DNA of 64,000 nt from DATJGF01 sp035495315. Lineage in GTDB: Bacteria > Verrucomicrobiota > Verrucomicrobiia > Limisphaerales > UBA8199. Position numbers and translations under genes: made by a program. This document shows, piece by piece, positions 1 through 9,803 of the stretch (position 1 is the first letter of the stretch; each line of letters begins with the position of its first letter). The DNA is taken from the NCBI GenBank assembly GCA_035495315.1, contig DATJGF010000211.1:1-64000 (forward strand). The letters are read 5' to 3'. The notes beneath the pieces are model-generated. The model saw only the letters and a program-made list of their open reading frames with translations. It was not told where the DNA came from and searched no databases.

Positions 1-2291
1 GGTTCTACTCCAAACAAGAACGTCGCCAGAAGCCGTCCCAAAACCGCGGTTACCATCAACCCGAGCAGCAACCCCAAGAGTACCAGTCGGACACCCTCGC
101 CAAGTATCAGGCGGAAAATCTGCAGCCGCGGAGCTCCAACCGCAACCCGCACCGCGATTTCTTTCGTGCGTGATCCCACCGACAATGACAGCACACCGTA
201 AATTCCGACGAGCGACAAAGCCGAGGCGACCACCGCAAAACCCAGCAACAGCCGCATCGCAAACCGACGCGATGCGACCGAATCACGGCGAATGTCTTCC
301 ATCGTCTTGACATGTTCAACGGCCGAGGTTGGCTCGATCGCGTGAAGTTCGCGCCGAATCATTCCGATCAGCGGGTGCGGGTCGGTCGTGGTTCGGACAA
401 TCAAATGCTTCGAAAAAGCTCCGTTCTGCCAAAATGGAAAATAGATCTCGAGGCCGGCCCCTTCGCTAAGCGCTTCCGTTCTCGTATTCGAGACGATCCC
501 CACAATTTCGATCACATTCGTTTCACCGGTAAACCGCATTTTCTTGCCCAATGGATCGACTCCGGGAAAATAGCGCGCGGCGAGTGTTTCATTGATCACC
601 GCGACCGGCGGCGCATCCGAATTATCCGAAGCACGGAAAGCTCGTCCGGAGGAAATCCGGATTCCCATCGCTTCAAAATAGTCCGGCGTGATGGACCTGA
701 GCGGCAGATGGATCTTGTCTTCGAGCTTCGACGAGGTCGCTTGCCCCACAATTTCCATATCCCCGTTCCACTTGTTGCCCGTCAATGGAAGCCCCCAGAC
801 GAAGGCGGCGTGTTTGACTCCTGGCAGCGCCGCGACCTGCTCGAGTGCCTGAGTGTGAAATTCCTTCCAATGATCCCGCTGCACCGACGTTACCGTCATC
901 GCCAGTATGTTCTCCGTGTCATATCCCGGCCGCACCTTGGCAAGGTTATGAACTGTGCGGATCAACAAACCCCCTCCGACCAACAATGCAAGGGTGAGGG
1001 CCGTCTGAAATATCGTCACGGTTCGAAGGAGAGTCCGCTCCGCGCGCCCGGCGCTGCCTCGTCGCGTTGATGCCGCTCCAGCGGGACCGAGACACGCCGC
1101 GCGCAATGCGGGCAATATTCCCGCGATAACGGCAGCAGCCATCGCCGTTCCCAAGCCAAAACCGAAGATCGGCCAACCGACCGCCACTGAATCGAGCCGC
1201 GGGATCGCCTGCCCGCCGATTAATTTGAAAAGGTTGATGGTTTCGCTGGCTAGTACGGCGCCGAGCACACCACCCACCAACGCGATCGTAGCGCTTTCGA
1301 TGAAAACCTGGCGCAAGATTCTGTAACGTCCGGCTCCAAGCGCGGAACGCACCGTATACTCCTGCTGCCGTTGCAGGCCCCGCGCCAATAGCAGTCCCGT
1401 CACGTTCCCACAGGCAATCAGAAAAACCAACACGACCGCTCCCAGTAGCGGAAAAAGCAAGCGGCGCCCTTCTTTGTTCAAATCCTCGGCTAATGAACGA
1501 AGCCCTGCCGTAATTCCGGCCAGATCAGGCTCGGACCGTGCCTGTCTGGCGCTGATGGCCTTCAACTCAGTTTGTACTCCGGCGAGCGTCGCACCCCGCT
1601 TCAACCTTGCGATGATGTTTCCGGCTCCGTTTTTTGGCTTCGTCTCATCCGGGGCATACGCCAACCAAAAATCCACCTGGCCGTTGAGGTCGTAGTTGGG
1701 TTCACTTGCATTGTTTGCGTCCGGCAGGAACCGCACGCCGGGCGGCATCACGCCGATTACCTGTAGAGGTTCCATCCGGCTTATTCGAACGGTTTTGCCC
1801 AGGATCTTTTCGTCGCCTTGAAATCTTTTTTGCCAAAGGTTATACCCCAGGATGATGGTTCGCGGGCCCGCATTCCTTGGCCCGATGTCGGACTCAGCGA
1901 ACTCACGTCCCAGCTCTGGTTTGAGTCCCAGCACCTTGAAGTAGTCTTTGGTCACCACCATGCCTTCCACCGACTCACTGCCTTCGGCCAGAATCAGGAA
2001 GTTAAATGTCCAACCATACGAGGCCAAACCTTCGAGACTCTTTGCCTGGCGCCACTCGATGAATTGCCCCACCGTGCACTCGCCGTTGTAGGCCTGGCCA
2101 TCCGTTCGCTGGGGGGAAACAAGCACCAGCCGATCCGGTGAGGTGTATGGCGGCGGCGACAGTAAAGCGCCCTGGATGAGCCCAAAGACAGCAGAGGTTG
2201 CCCCAATCCCGATCGCCAACGTGAGCACCGCCAGAAAGGCAAATCGTGGATTGCGCAGCAGTTGTCGAAAAGCAAAACGGATCTCGTTCAT
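1..2291 (-). CDS. ADOP-type ABC transporter permease, 3' end beyond window
   Basis: Reading the complement from an ATG at 2291 gives about 763 uninterrupted codons to the left edge, with no stop, so the C-terminus lies outside the window. The start MNEIRFAFRQLLRNPRF and the following hydrophobic segment are the hallmark N-terminus of the duplicated MacB_PCD/FtsX permeases (ADOP family). The order seen is: TM1 near residue 25, a periplasmic MacB-like domain to about 260, an FtsX TM block at about 275-390, a second periplasmic domain, and the start of the last TM block. These proteins are thought to act as membrane subunits of MacB-like exporters or mechanotransmitters; the substrate is unknown. 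It is last of five permeases on this strand and is separated from its neighbour by about 190 bases, so it may have its own promoter. Confidence 0.9.
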   Translation of the reverse strand, partial: MNEIRFAFRQLLRNPRFAFLAVLTLAIGIGATSAVFGLIQGALLSPPPYTSPDRLVLVSPQRTDGQAYNGECTVGQFIEWRQAKSLEGLASYGWTFNFLILAEGSESVEGMVVTKDYFKVLGLKPELGREFAESDIGPRNAGPRTIILGYNLWQKRFQGDEKILGKTVRISRMEPLQVIGVMPPGVRFLPDANNASEPNYDLNGQVDFWLAYAPDETKPKNGAGNIIARLKRGATLAGVQTELKAISARQARSEPDLAGITAGLRSLAEDLNKEGRRLLFPLLGAVVLVFLIACGNVTGLLLARGLQRQQEYTVRSALGAGRYRILRQVFIESATIALVGGVLGAVLASETINLFKLIGGQAIPRLDSVAVGWPIFGFGLGTAMAAAVIAGILPALRAACLGPAGAASTRRGSAGRAERTLLRTVTIFQTALTLALLVGGGLLIRTVHNLAKVRPGYDTENILAMTVTSVQRDHWKEFHTQALEQVAALPGVKHAAFVWGLPLTGNKWNGDMEIVGQATSSKLEDKIHLPLRSITPDYFEAMGIRISSGRAFRASDNSDAPPVAVINETLAARYFPGVDPLGKKMRFTGETNVIEIVGIVSNTRTEALSEGAGLEIYFPFWQNGAFSKHLIVRTTTDPHPLIGMIRRELHAIEPTSAVEHVKTMEDIRRDSVASRRFAMRLLLGFAVVASALSLVGIYGVLSLSVGSRTKEIAVRVAVGAPRLQIFRLILGEGVRLVLLGLLLGLMVTAVLGRLLATFLFGVE

Positions 2292-2448
2292 GTATTTTAA
2301 ATTTTACAGGCCGTCGCATGATTGGTAGGGCGGGCAGCGCTTGATAATTCGAGCGCGAGAACGGACGGTGCGGCGCGACAGGCGGTCGCAGCCCTGCCAT
2401 TGTAACATGTGATCTACAGTTTTCGGTTTGTGATTTATCGTCCTTTCC

Positions 2449-2481
2449 AAATCGCAAATCGGCAATCGTAAATCGAAAATC
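2449..2481. repeat. short AAATCG-type tandem repeat between two permease genes
   Basis: The gap between two permease genes holds a degenerate tandem of about 8 bases (AAATCGCA, AATCGGCA, AATCGTAA, ATCGAAAATC). This is the low-complexity spacer type often seen in verrucomicrobial genomes. Nearby, 2381-2399 carries GGCGGTCGCAGCCCTGCC, which resembles GGCGGTCGCGCCCTACC at 45100-45116, so the gap may contain a decayed dispersed repeat as well. No gene or clear promoter was recognised in 2292-2484. Confidence 0.5.
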
Positions 2482-2484
2482 CCT

Positions 2485-4929
2485 TCACTCGTACCTCAGC
2501 GCGTCGATCGGATCAATTCGCGTCGCGCGTCGCGCGGGGAGCCAACTCGCCAGCAATGCCGCCGCCACCAGCACCAGCGGAACAACGAGGAATGAAAACG
2601 GGTCCATTGGGCTGATGCCGTAAAGCAACCCCCGCAAAAGCCCGGAGGCAACGGTCGCCAGGCACAGCCCGATTACGATGCCCAGGCCGGCCAAAATCGT
2701 TCCCTGGCGAATGACCATCATTCGGACATTCCCACGGTGTGCGCCCAATGCCATGCGAATGCCCAGTTCCCGCGTGCGTTGTGACACCGAGTACGCAATC
2801 ACCGCAAAGAGGCCCGATACCGCCAGCATCAACGCCACCGCGCCCAACACGCCAAACAGGAAACCCGTCGTTCGCGCCGGGAACAGCGCCAGCGCGAGAT
2901 GTTGCTCCAAAGTCACCAGCCTCGACAGGGACAAGCGCGAATCGATCTTCTGGACTTCTTTGCGGATCATCGTCAGCGCCTGCTGAGGATCACCGCGGAT
3001 GTGGGCAACGAAAGTCGACCGCGATCCGGAATGCTGCCATCGATTTCTGAAAAACACACTTTGGGCACTCTCCCCAAGCGTGCGGTATTTCCCGGTCTCG
3101 ACTACCCCAACGATTTCGTAAGTAATCCTGCTATTTCCCTCGCCCTCGAATACCCGCCGGCCGATAGGATCCTGCCCGGGCCAAAATCGTTCCGCTGTCG
3201 CCTCGTTTACAATCGCCACCTCCCTCGTCGTCGTTCGGTCCGCCTCGGTGAATTCGCGCCCCCGCAACAACGTGGTTCCTATCGTTGCGAAGTAGCCCTG
3301 GCCGACATCAAACGTCTGGAGCGAAAAGCCATCCTGCCCCCGCGGCGGCTCGCGTCCTTCCACTTGATACGTAATACCCAGGTAACGAGTCTCCAACGGA
3401 AGATAATCGGCAAATGAGACTGACTCGAATCCCGGCAATGCTGAGAGCCCTTGAAGCATCCGCGAATTGAACCGGCGAATTTCCTCAGGCGAGTAATTAA
3501 AATCCTTCAGATTCACCTCGGCCGTCACCCGATTATCCAGGCGGAAGCCCAAGCGAACGTTTTGCGCATTTAAAAGACTGCGCAGACACAGGGATGCGCC
3601 GATCAGCAACACCATGCAAACAGCCATTTGAATAACCACCAGGCTGCTGGTGAATCGTGATCGCCCGGTGACAACGGAAGCGTTGTCCTTAAGCGCGGCC
3701 AACAGATTCGCCCTGGCCCCGCGCAACGCCGGCACCAAGCCAAACACCACTCCAGTCAGTGTAGAGATGAGAATGGCGAAAACGAACACGCGAGCATCGA
3801 GCGTGATCTCCGGTCGGATGGGTAACGTCGGCGGCACAAACTGAAGCAATAACGGAATCGTCGCTTCAGTCAGCAATACTCCCCCAACGCCACCCACCAA
3901 AGCCAGGACCACACTTTCAGTCAGCAAGTGACGAAGCAGGCGCCCACGGGAAGCGCCGACGGATGCCCGCACGGCCAGCTCGCGACGCCGCGCGATTGTG
4001 CGAGCCAGCGTCAGGTTGGCGGTGTTCGCGCACACAATCAGCAACACCATGAACACCGCGCCCATCAAAATGGCAGTGAAAGTCCCAACGAATCCACGGA
4101 ACGGGGTTGGAATCATCGTGCATGGGAACACCGCTGCCGCGTAGTCTCGATTGTTGCGAGGATCGATTTGTTCCAACTGGCGCGTGAGCAGGGTCAGTTC
4201 CGCTTCGGCTTGCTTGGCGGTAACCTGCGGCTTTAACCGCCCTACGCCGAACATCGAAAATGCGCCGGCCCGTGTGTGCCATTCCGAGTCGTGCAGCACC
4301 GACGAGGCCATCATGAAAGGTGCCCACAGATCGGGGGATAGCCCCGCCAACAATCCAGTGAATCCTTCGGGGGCTACGCCCAAAATCGATAGGCTCACAC
4401 CGTTGACAGTCAAAGTGCGGCCGACCACTCCTGGATCACTGCCCAGGTTGTTTTTCCAAAAGGTGTGGCTTACCACGGCGACTGGAACCGCACCCGGTTG
4501 GCGATCGTCTGAGGCATGAAACGATTGCCCAAGGGACATGCTCACTTTGCACACATCAAAAAAGTCACCGGAAACAAACTGGCACTGGATCGATTGACCG
4601 ATTCCATCGCGATTCCAACTGATAAACGGGGACTCCGGATCGAAGGCAGCCAGAGCAGCGAACGACTGGTTGTGGTCGCGGAAATAGGCGTACCCGGGAT
4701 AGCTCAAGCCCTGGTAACGTTCGAAAGCCGACTGGCTCTTCAGGCTTTGCCGCCAGACTTGCCACAATTCGCCAGGCGCTTCGACCGGGGGCGGCCGCAA
4801 CAAAAGCGTGTTCACAAAACTGAAAATCGTCGTGTTCGCCGCAATCCCCAGCGCCAGCGTGACCACAGCCACCGAAGTGAACCCGGGATTCTTTAGCAGT
4901 TGGCGAAAGGCGAATTTCAGGTCATTCAT
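2485..4929 (-). CDS. ADOP-type ABC transporter permease (814 aa)
   Basis: This full-length duplicated permease begins MNDLKFAFRQLLKNPGF and ends with the family signature LPARRATRIDPIDALRYE. Its order is TM1 (about 20-40), MacB_PCD periplasmic domain (about 50-240), FtsX TM block (about 285-410), second MacB_PCD (about 430-640) and second FtsX block (about 690-800, with RTRELGIRMALGAHRG). It should sit in the inner membrane. Its ATG lies inside the end of the upstream permease gene: the sequence ATGAATGA supplies both the start of this gene and the stop of the previous one, so translation is probably coupled. No ATPase partner lies nearby. The substrate cannot be deduced. Confidence 0.95.
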   Translation of the reverse strand: MNDLKFAFRQLLKNPGFTSVAVVTLALGIAANTTIFSFVNTLLLRPPPVEAPGELWQVWRQSLKSQSAFERYQGLSYPGYAYFRDHNQSFAALAAFDPESPFISWNRDGIGQSIQCQFVSGDFFDVCKVSMSLGQSFHASDDRQPGAVPVAVVSHTFWKNNLGSDPGVVGRTLTVNGVSLSILGVAPEGFTGLLAGLSPDLWAPFMMASSVLHDSEWHTRAGAFSMFGVGRLKPQVTAKQAEAELTLLTRQLEQIDPRNNRDYAAAVFPCTMIPTPFRGFVGTFTAILMGAVFMVLLIVCANTANLTLARTIARRRELAVRASVGASRGRLLRHLLTESVVLALVGGVGGVLLTEATIPLLLQFVPPTLPIRPEITLDARVFVFAILISTLTGVVFGLVPALRGARANLLAALKDNASVVTGRSRFTSSLVVIQMAVCMVLLIGASLCLRSLLNAQNVRLGFRLDNRVTAEVNLKDFNYSPEEIRRFNSRMLQGLSALPGFESVSFADYLPLETRYLGITYQVEGREPPRGQDGFSLQTFDVGQGYFATIGTTLLRGREFTEADRTTTREVAIVNEATAERFWPGQDPIGRRVFEGEGNSRITYEIVGVVETGKYRTLGESAQSVFFRNRWQHSGSRSTFVAHIRGDPQQALTMIRKEVQKIDSRLSLSRLVTLEQHLALALFPARTTGFLFGVLGAVALMLAVSGLFAVIAYSVSQRTRELGIRMALGAHRGNVRMMVIRQGTILAGLGIVIGLCLATVASGLLRGLLYGISPMDPFSFLVVPLVLVAAALLASWLPARRATRIDPIDALRYE

Positions 4930-7399
4930 AGCGTAGGGCTTCCATGGGTTGAACTTTGGCGGCGCGGCGGGCGGGCAGCCAAGATGCGAAAATTGCGACC
5001 ACTAAAAGGAGAATCGAAGTAGTGGTTAATGTGGCCAAGTCTGTCGGTTTGAGGTCGAAAAGCAGACTCCCGAGGAGACGTGTGAACGCCAGGGAGCCGG
5101 CAAGACCGACGGCAACTCCGAGGAGTGCCAAACCGGCGCCTTGCCTGAGCACCAGCCATAGAATATTGCGTCGCTGGGCACCCAATGCGACGCGCAACCC
5201 CAACTCATGCCTGCGCAACAAAGTCGTGTAGGAGACAAGTCCGTACAGGCCGACCATCACCAGTATTATGGCGAGGCCACCAAAGAAGGCCGACAGCCAC
5301 GCGAGCAAACGCTCACGCGCCAATCCATCGCTGATCGCAGTCTTCAGCACGGTCGTTCCCATGCGGATAGAAGAGCCTAGCGCGGTGACGCGTTCTTTAA
5401 CTGAAGCGATAACTCCGGGTAACGGCGCCGAAGAGCGAACGACCACAGCGAGCCATGGCTCCACGCTCGGAAGTTGTGTCGCCGGAGCATACGCGGTTGG
5501 CGGAACAGCGCTCCGCAGACTCCCGTATTTGGCATCTTTCACGACGCCGACGATTTCGTAAATGGCTTCGGGATAACCTGGCTCTGCTCCGGTGCGCACC
5601 TTCGCGCCAATGGGGTTGGCGCCGGCAAGCCACTGCCGGACAAACGTTTCGTTGACCAGCATGACCTTGGGCGAATTTGCCGAGTCGGCGGCGAAGATGT
5701 CGCGGCCAGTGAGGATCGGAGTTTCCATTGTCCGGAAATAGGCGGGGCTGACCCACACAATTTTGGACCAGCCCTCTATCTCTTCGTGCGCGCCAGTCAC
5801 GTGCACGCCCATCGTCCAACTACCGCCAACCACGGGGACATGAGTCGTAATGGCTGCGCCTTCGACCTGAGGAACTGACCGGATTTGCTCCAGCAGCTCT
5901 AACTTAAATGCCCGTCGGGTTTCGGCCGTAGGCTTCAAGTTGGCGAAACTGAGGTAAGCAACGAACACGCCGTCCTGGCGGAAGCCCGGGCTAATCGTGG
6001 TTAGGTTCCAAAAGCTACGAGCCAGCAAAAGCGCGCCTGCCAATAGAACGAGCGAAACGGCCATCTGCAAAACCGTCAGTCCGCGCTGCCAGGCAAAACG
6101 TTCGCGGTTTCCCGCCATGCCGCGACTTCCGGCGTTCATCGCCGTGGCGGGAGCCGTTCGTGATGAACGAATGGCCGGGGCCACTCCGAAAAACACACAG
6201 GTCAAAATCGCGATAGTGCTGGTGAAGGCTAGCACTCGCCAGTCGCTGTCCAGGTTAATCGTGAGGTGGTTTCCCTGTGTGCTGAGAAACCAAACAATGC
6301 TGCGACTCAAAAAATGCGCCAAAAACGCGCCCGCTAATGCGCCCGCGGCCGCCAGCAACAGACTCTCGGTCAGTAACTGTCTGATCAGAAGCAGTCGTGA
6401 GGCGCCAATGGCGAGCCGCACAGCAATCTCTCGCGCTCGCGCGCTGGCCCGGGCCAAGGTCAGGTTTGCGAGATTCACGCAGGCGATCACGAGCACGAAT
6501 CCCGTGATGCCCAGCAGCAGCCAAAGCGACTTTTCGTAGTCGGCGCGCAACTGACTGACTCCCGTGCCCGCGGCAAAAGCGGATAACCGGAATTTCCGAT
6601 ACGATTCCACGGTTCCCGCTCCATAACCTGCCGGCAAAGTTGCTTCAATAATGCCGGGACTACGCGCCTTCATATAAGCAGCTGCTCGAGCAAGGGTCGA
6701 ATCGGCCTTCAACCGGCCCATCACCCGTAGCCACCAGGCGTCAGTCCGGTCCAGCACGTTTTCCCACCAAAAGGCCCGTGTGCAAAGCGGCAGGGCAACA
6801 TCAAATTGCTTTCCAACTTCGAGCCCAAAAAACGCGGGAGGAGTCACGCCCACGACCTGGAACACTCGGTCGCCGAGGGTCACGGATTTGCCAATGACGG
6901 AATCCTCGCCACCGAATTCGGTTAGCCAAAATGAATAACTGATCACCACGGCGGCAGGTCCGGCGCCGCGCCGGTCGTCATCGACGTTAAATAGCCGGCC
7001 GCGAACGGGAGAGATACCCAGCGCCGGGAAGAAATCGCCGCTCGTCCAGAGGCATCTGACCATACGTGTTTCGGCGTCGTTCCCCCAGGGAAGCTCAGCG
7101 GTGCTCCAGGCAAAAAGCCGGGAGATTGGCTCGTGCTCCTTGCGAATTTTCTCCCAAAGCGGATAGGTAATTTCCGCATTATCTCCGTCTGAGATTCCCA
7201 AACCCGGGTTACCGCCGATGATTCGGATCTCAACCAATTCCTGGGGCTTGGATACGGGCAGCGTCTTCAGGCGAACAGCGTTGAGGAGTTGGAAAATGGC
7301 CGTGTTGGCCCCAATGCCAAGCGCGAGCGTGAGCACGGCAACCGTCGTAAAGCCGAGATTTTTCAGCAATTGGCGAATGGCGAACTTTAGATCATTCAT
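4922..7399 (-). CDS. ADOP-type ABC transporter permease (825 aa)
   Basis: The chosen ATG at 7399 gives MNDLKFAIRQLLKNLGF, aligned with the N-termini of the sister permeases; a longer frame reaches 7528 but its extra 43 residues are Pro/Ser/Arg-rich, have no family counterpart and overlap the upstream gene. Architecture is the same: TM1, MacB_PCD, FtsX block (LANLTLARASARAREIAVRLAIGAS), second MacB_PCD and terminal FtsX block ending LPARRAAKVQPMEALRYE. It overlaps the upstream permease by eight bases (ATGAATGA) and the downstream one in the same way. The identical junctions suggest tandem duplication of whole genes. Function beyond being a MacB/FtsX-like inner-membrane permease is unknown. Confidence 0.94.
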   Translation of the reverse strand: MNDLKFAIRQLLKNLGFTTVAVLTLALGIGANTAIFQLLNAVRLKTLPVSKPQELVEIRIIGGNPGLGISDGDNAEITYPLWEKIRKEHEPISRLFAWSTAELPWGNDAETRMVRCLWTSGDFFPALGISPVRGRLFNVDDDRRGAGPAAVVISYSFWLTEFGGEDSVIGKSVTLGDRVFQVVGVTPPAFFGLEVGKQFDVALPLCTRAFWWENVLDRTDAWWLRVMGRLKADSTLARAAAYMKARSPGIIEATLPAGYGAGTVESYRKFRLSAFAAGTGVSQLRADYEKSLWLLLGITGFVLVIACVNLANLTLARASARAREIAVRLAIGASRLLLIRQLLTESLLLAAAGALAGAFLAHFLSRSIVWFLSTQGNHLTINLDSDWRVLAFTSTIAILTCVFFGVAPAIRSSRTAPATAMNAGSRGMAGNRERFAWQRGLTVLQMAVSLVLLAGALLLARSFWNLTTISPGFRQDGVFVAYLSFANLKPTAETRRAFKLELLEQIRSVPQVEGAAITTHVPVVGGSWTMGVHVTGAHEEIEGWSKIVWVSPAYFRTMETPILTGRDIFAADSANSPKVMLVNETFVRQWLAGANPIGAKVRTGAEPGYPEAIYEIVGVVKDAKYGSLRSAVPPTAYAPATQLPSVEPWLAVVVRSSAPLPGVIASVKERVTALGSSIRMGTTVLKTAISDGLARERLLAWLSAFFGGLAIILVMVGLYGLVSYTTLLRRHELGLRVALGAQRRNILWLVLRQGAGLALLGVAVGLAGSLAFTRLLGSLLFDLKPTDLATLTTTSILLLVVAIFASWLPARRAAKVQPMEALRYE

Positions 7400-9791
7400 A
7401 GCGCAGAGCTTCCATGGGTTGAACTTTGGCGGCGCGCCGGGCAGGGATGGCGCAGGCGGCGAGCGCGACGATAACAAGGAGCAGCGCGATCGAAAGAAAG
7501 GTGAACGGGTCGGCGGCACTGACTCCAAACAGGAGGCTGCTGAGCACTCGCATCAGGACAAGAGCGGCAACCAATCCAATCGCGACACCCACCGCGGCCA
7601 TTTTGAAACCCTCGCCGAGGATCAAACTCATCACATCCGCGCGCTGCGCCCCAACGGCCATGCGGATGCCGATCTCGCGGGTCCGCTGCGTGACGGAATA
7701 GGCAACCACGCCGTAAAGTCCAACTACCGCCAGGACGAGGGCCAGGAATGAGAAAGCTCCGAGCAGATGAGTGATCAGGCGCCGTGGAGCAACCGCCTGA
7801 TCCACGATCCCGGCAAGCGGGATGAATTCCGTGCTAGGCAGCGTACCATCAAACCGTTTCATCACCGTCCGCACGTCAGCCGCCAGCGACGGGACGGGAC
7901 GAGCCGAGCGAACCACCAGATTCAATGACGGCCAATCACCGCATTGTTTGTAATTGAGATATATTTCGCCGGTGCCTGCCTCCTCCAATTTGGCGTGCCG
8001 CACATTGGCCACCACGCCGATGACCCTGGAATCGCCGTTCACCTCGGCGACCTGGCCGATAGCCTTCTGACCCGGCCAAAGGACTCGGGCCATAGTTTCG
8101 TTGATGACGATGATTTTTTCCGACTTGGCCGTATCGGTGGTGTCAAAATAACGGCCCTCAAGCAGAGGAATCTGCATTGTCTGGAGGTAATGGTCGTCGA
8201 TAACTCGGGGTGAGCATCCTGGGTATTCGCCATTGCGATAAGTGACGCCTTTGGCCCCCACTCCCCAGGAACGATTACGGCCAAGCGGTAGCGCATCGGT
8301 GAGACCAGCGGATTCAACACCCGGAAGGGCGGCGACCTGGGACACCAATTGATCGAAATACTGGTTTGCTTCCTCGAGCTTTTTGAACGTGCGATTGGAA
8401 GAGAGGCGCCAGGCGACGGCCTGTTTTGGCTGAAATCCTAAATTGACATCGAGCAGTTTGGAGAAACTTTCAATCAGCAGTCCGGCAGCGACCAATAAGA
8501 CGCAGGCCATGGCGATTTCGGAAGTGACCAAACCTTTGCGAACCAGGGCGTGGGTTGCGCCGCTGCCGCCCCGCGAACTATCGGCGTTGAGGCGTTCCTG
8601 CGTATTGACGCTCGGCAGATGGATGGCGGGCAGGGTGCCGCTGATTAAACCCGCCAGAACCGCAATACCGACGGTAAAGCCCAGCACCGTCGCATCGACA
8701 GAGGTGAACTGCATCAGAGGGATATTGAACGTCTGCAAACGGGCGAGGGCATCGGCGGCCAGAAACGCCAATGGCACGCCCAGCGCGCAACCCCCTAACG
8801 CCAAAAGCAGGCTCTCGATTAGCGTCTGACGAATCAGGTGCCACCGAGTTGCGCCGAGAGCGACGCGCACCGCGAGTTCCTTGCGCCGGGCATTGGCTCG
8901 AGCCAGCAGCAGATTCGACAAGTTAAAACAGGCGATCAATAGGACGCAGGCAACTGCGGCACAGAGGACAACCATGGGTTGTCGGTACGCACCTCGGATG
9001 CTCGTCACCAGGTCGGACATGCTTGAACCAAAGTCCCAGCGCTCAGGGTGGGCTTTAGCCAATCGCTTGTTCATCACGTCAAACTCGACGCGCGCGCGCT
9101 CGATGGTCACTTTGGGCTTAAGTCGTCCGATGGCGAATAGGATATTGCCTTGATTCGCCAACTCAGGTGCGATGGGCAGGGGAACTAGCAGCTCCACTTT
9201 TGTTCCGGGATTGAAAATGGAATCGAAATCAAACCAAGGCGGGAGAACGCCGACAATTTCAGTGGCGCTTCCGCCCAGGTTTATGGAACGCCCGATGATC
9301 TTCGTGTCGCCGGCAAATTGTCGTTGCCAGAAGGCGTGGCTTAAGATGACTGCTTTGCGCCCGTTCAAGAGACATTCTTCGTCGGCAAAATTGCGGCCCA
9401 GCATCGGCTGAACACCCAGCAGCGGGAGAAAGTTCTTCGAAACAGGAACCCCGCGGAGGCGTTGCGGATCGCCAGTACCGGTGAGCACAAAGCGATTTTG
9501 ATCGAAAAAGGCGCAGTAGGCGGCGAGTTCCTCGAACGATTGTTGTTCCGCCTGCCAGTCGATAAAGTTGTCCATGCGAATCGTTCGTCCTGACAGGTCA
9601 CCCGGATAAATATTCTCAATCCAAACCAAACTTTGGACGTCACGAAAGGGAAGCGGCCGCAACAAGACTGCATTGATAAGGCTGAACATGGCGGCGCAGG
9701 CGCCGATGCCAAGACCGAGCGTGAGCACGGCCACCATGGCAAAGCCGGGATTCTTCAGCAATTGGCGAAAGGCGAATTTTAGATCATTCAT
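7392..9791 (-). CDS. ADOP-type ABC transporter permease (799 aa)
   Basis: This full-length ADOP permease begins MNDLKFAFRQLLKNPGFAMV and ends IPARRAAKVQPMEALRYE, the same last residues as the next gene downstream. TM1 is followed by a MacB_PCD domain (about 50-250), an FtsX block (about 265-390, with LSNLLLARANARRKELAVRVALGA), a second periplasmic domain and a final FtsX block with TREIGIRMAVGAQRADV. Its start lies 12 bases after the stop of the LamG/DUF1080-like gene, so it should share that transcript. The C-terminal tail is nearly identical to that of its downstream neighbour, which fits recent duplication or gene conversion at the ends. Confidence 0.94.
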   Translation of the reverse strand: MNDLKFAFRQLLKNPGFAMVAVLTLGLGIGACAAMFSLINAVLLRPLPFRDVQSLVWIENIYPGDLSGRTIRMDNFIDWQAEQQSFEELAAYCAFFDQNRFVLTGTGDPQRLRGVPVSKNFLPLLGVQPMLGRNFADEECLLNGRKAVILSHAFWQRQFAGDTKIIGRSINLGGSATEIVGVLPPWFDFDSIFNPGTKVELLVPLPIAPELANQGNILFAIGRLKPKVTIERARVEFDVMNKRLAKAHPERWDFGSSMSDLVTSIRGAYRQPMVVLCAAVACVLLIACFNLSNLLLARANARRKELAVRVALGATRWHLIRQTLIESLLLALGGCALGVPLAFLAADALARLQTFNIPLMQFTSVDATVLGFTVGIAVLAGLISGTLPAIHLPSVNTQERLNADSSRGGSGATHALVRKGLVTSEIAMACVLLVAAGLLIESFSKLLDVNLGFQPKQAVAWRLSSNRTFKKLEEANQYFDQLVSQVAALPGVESAGLTDALPLGRNRSWGVGAKGVTYRNGEYPGCSPRVIDDHYLQTMQIPLLEGRYFDTTDTAKSEKIIVINETMARVLWPGQKAIGQVAEVNGDSRVIGVVANVRHAKLEEAGTGEIYLNYKQCGDWPSLNLVVRSARPVPSLAADVRTVMKRFDGTLPSTEFIPLAGIVDQAVAPRRLITHLLGAFSFLALVLAVVGLYGVVAYSVTQRTREIGIRMAVGAQRADVMSLILGEGFKMAAVGVAIGLVAALVLMRVLSSLLFGVSAADPFTFLSIALLLVIVALAACAIPARRAAKVQPMEALRYE

Positions 9792-9803
9792 TACTCGACG
9801 ATT

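Noticed and set aside
312..1070. 252-codon plus-strand frame opposite the first permease
   Set aside because: The complement encodes a continuous ADOP permease through this region; the plus-strand frame is its shadow, with an Arg-rich composition and no motif.
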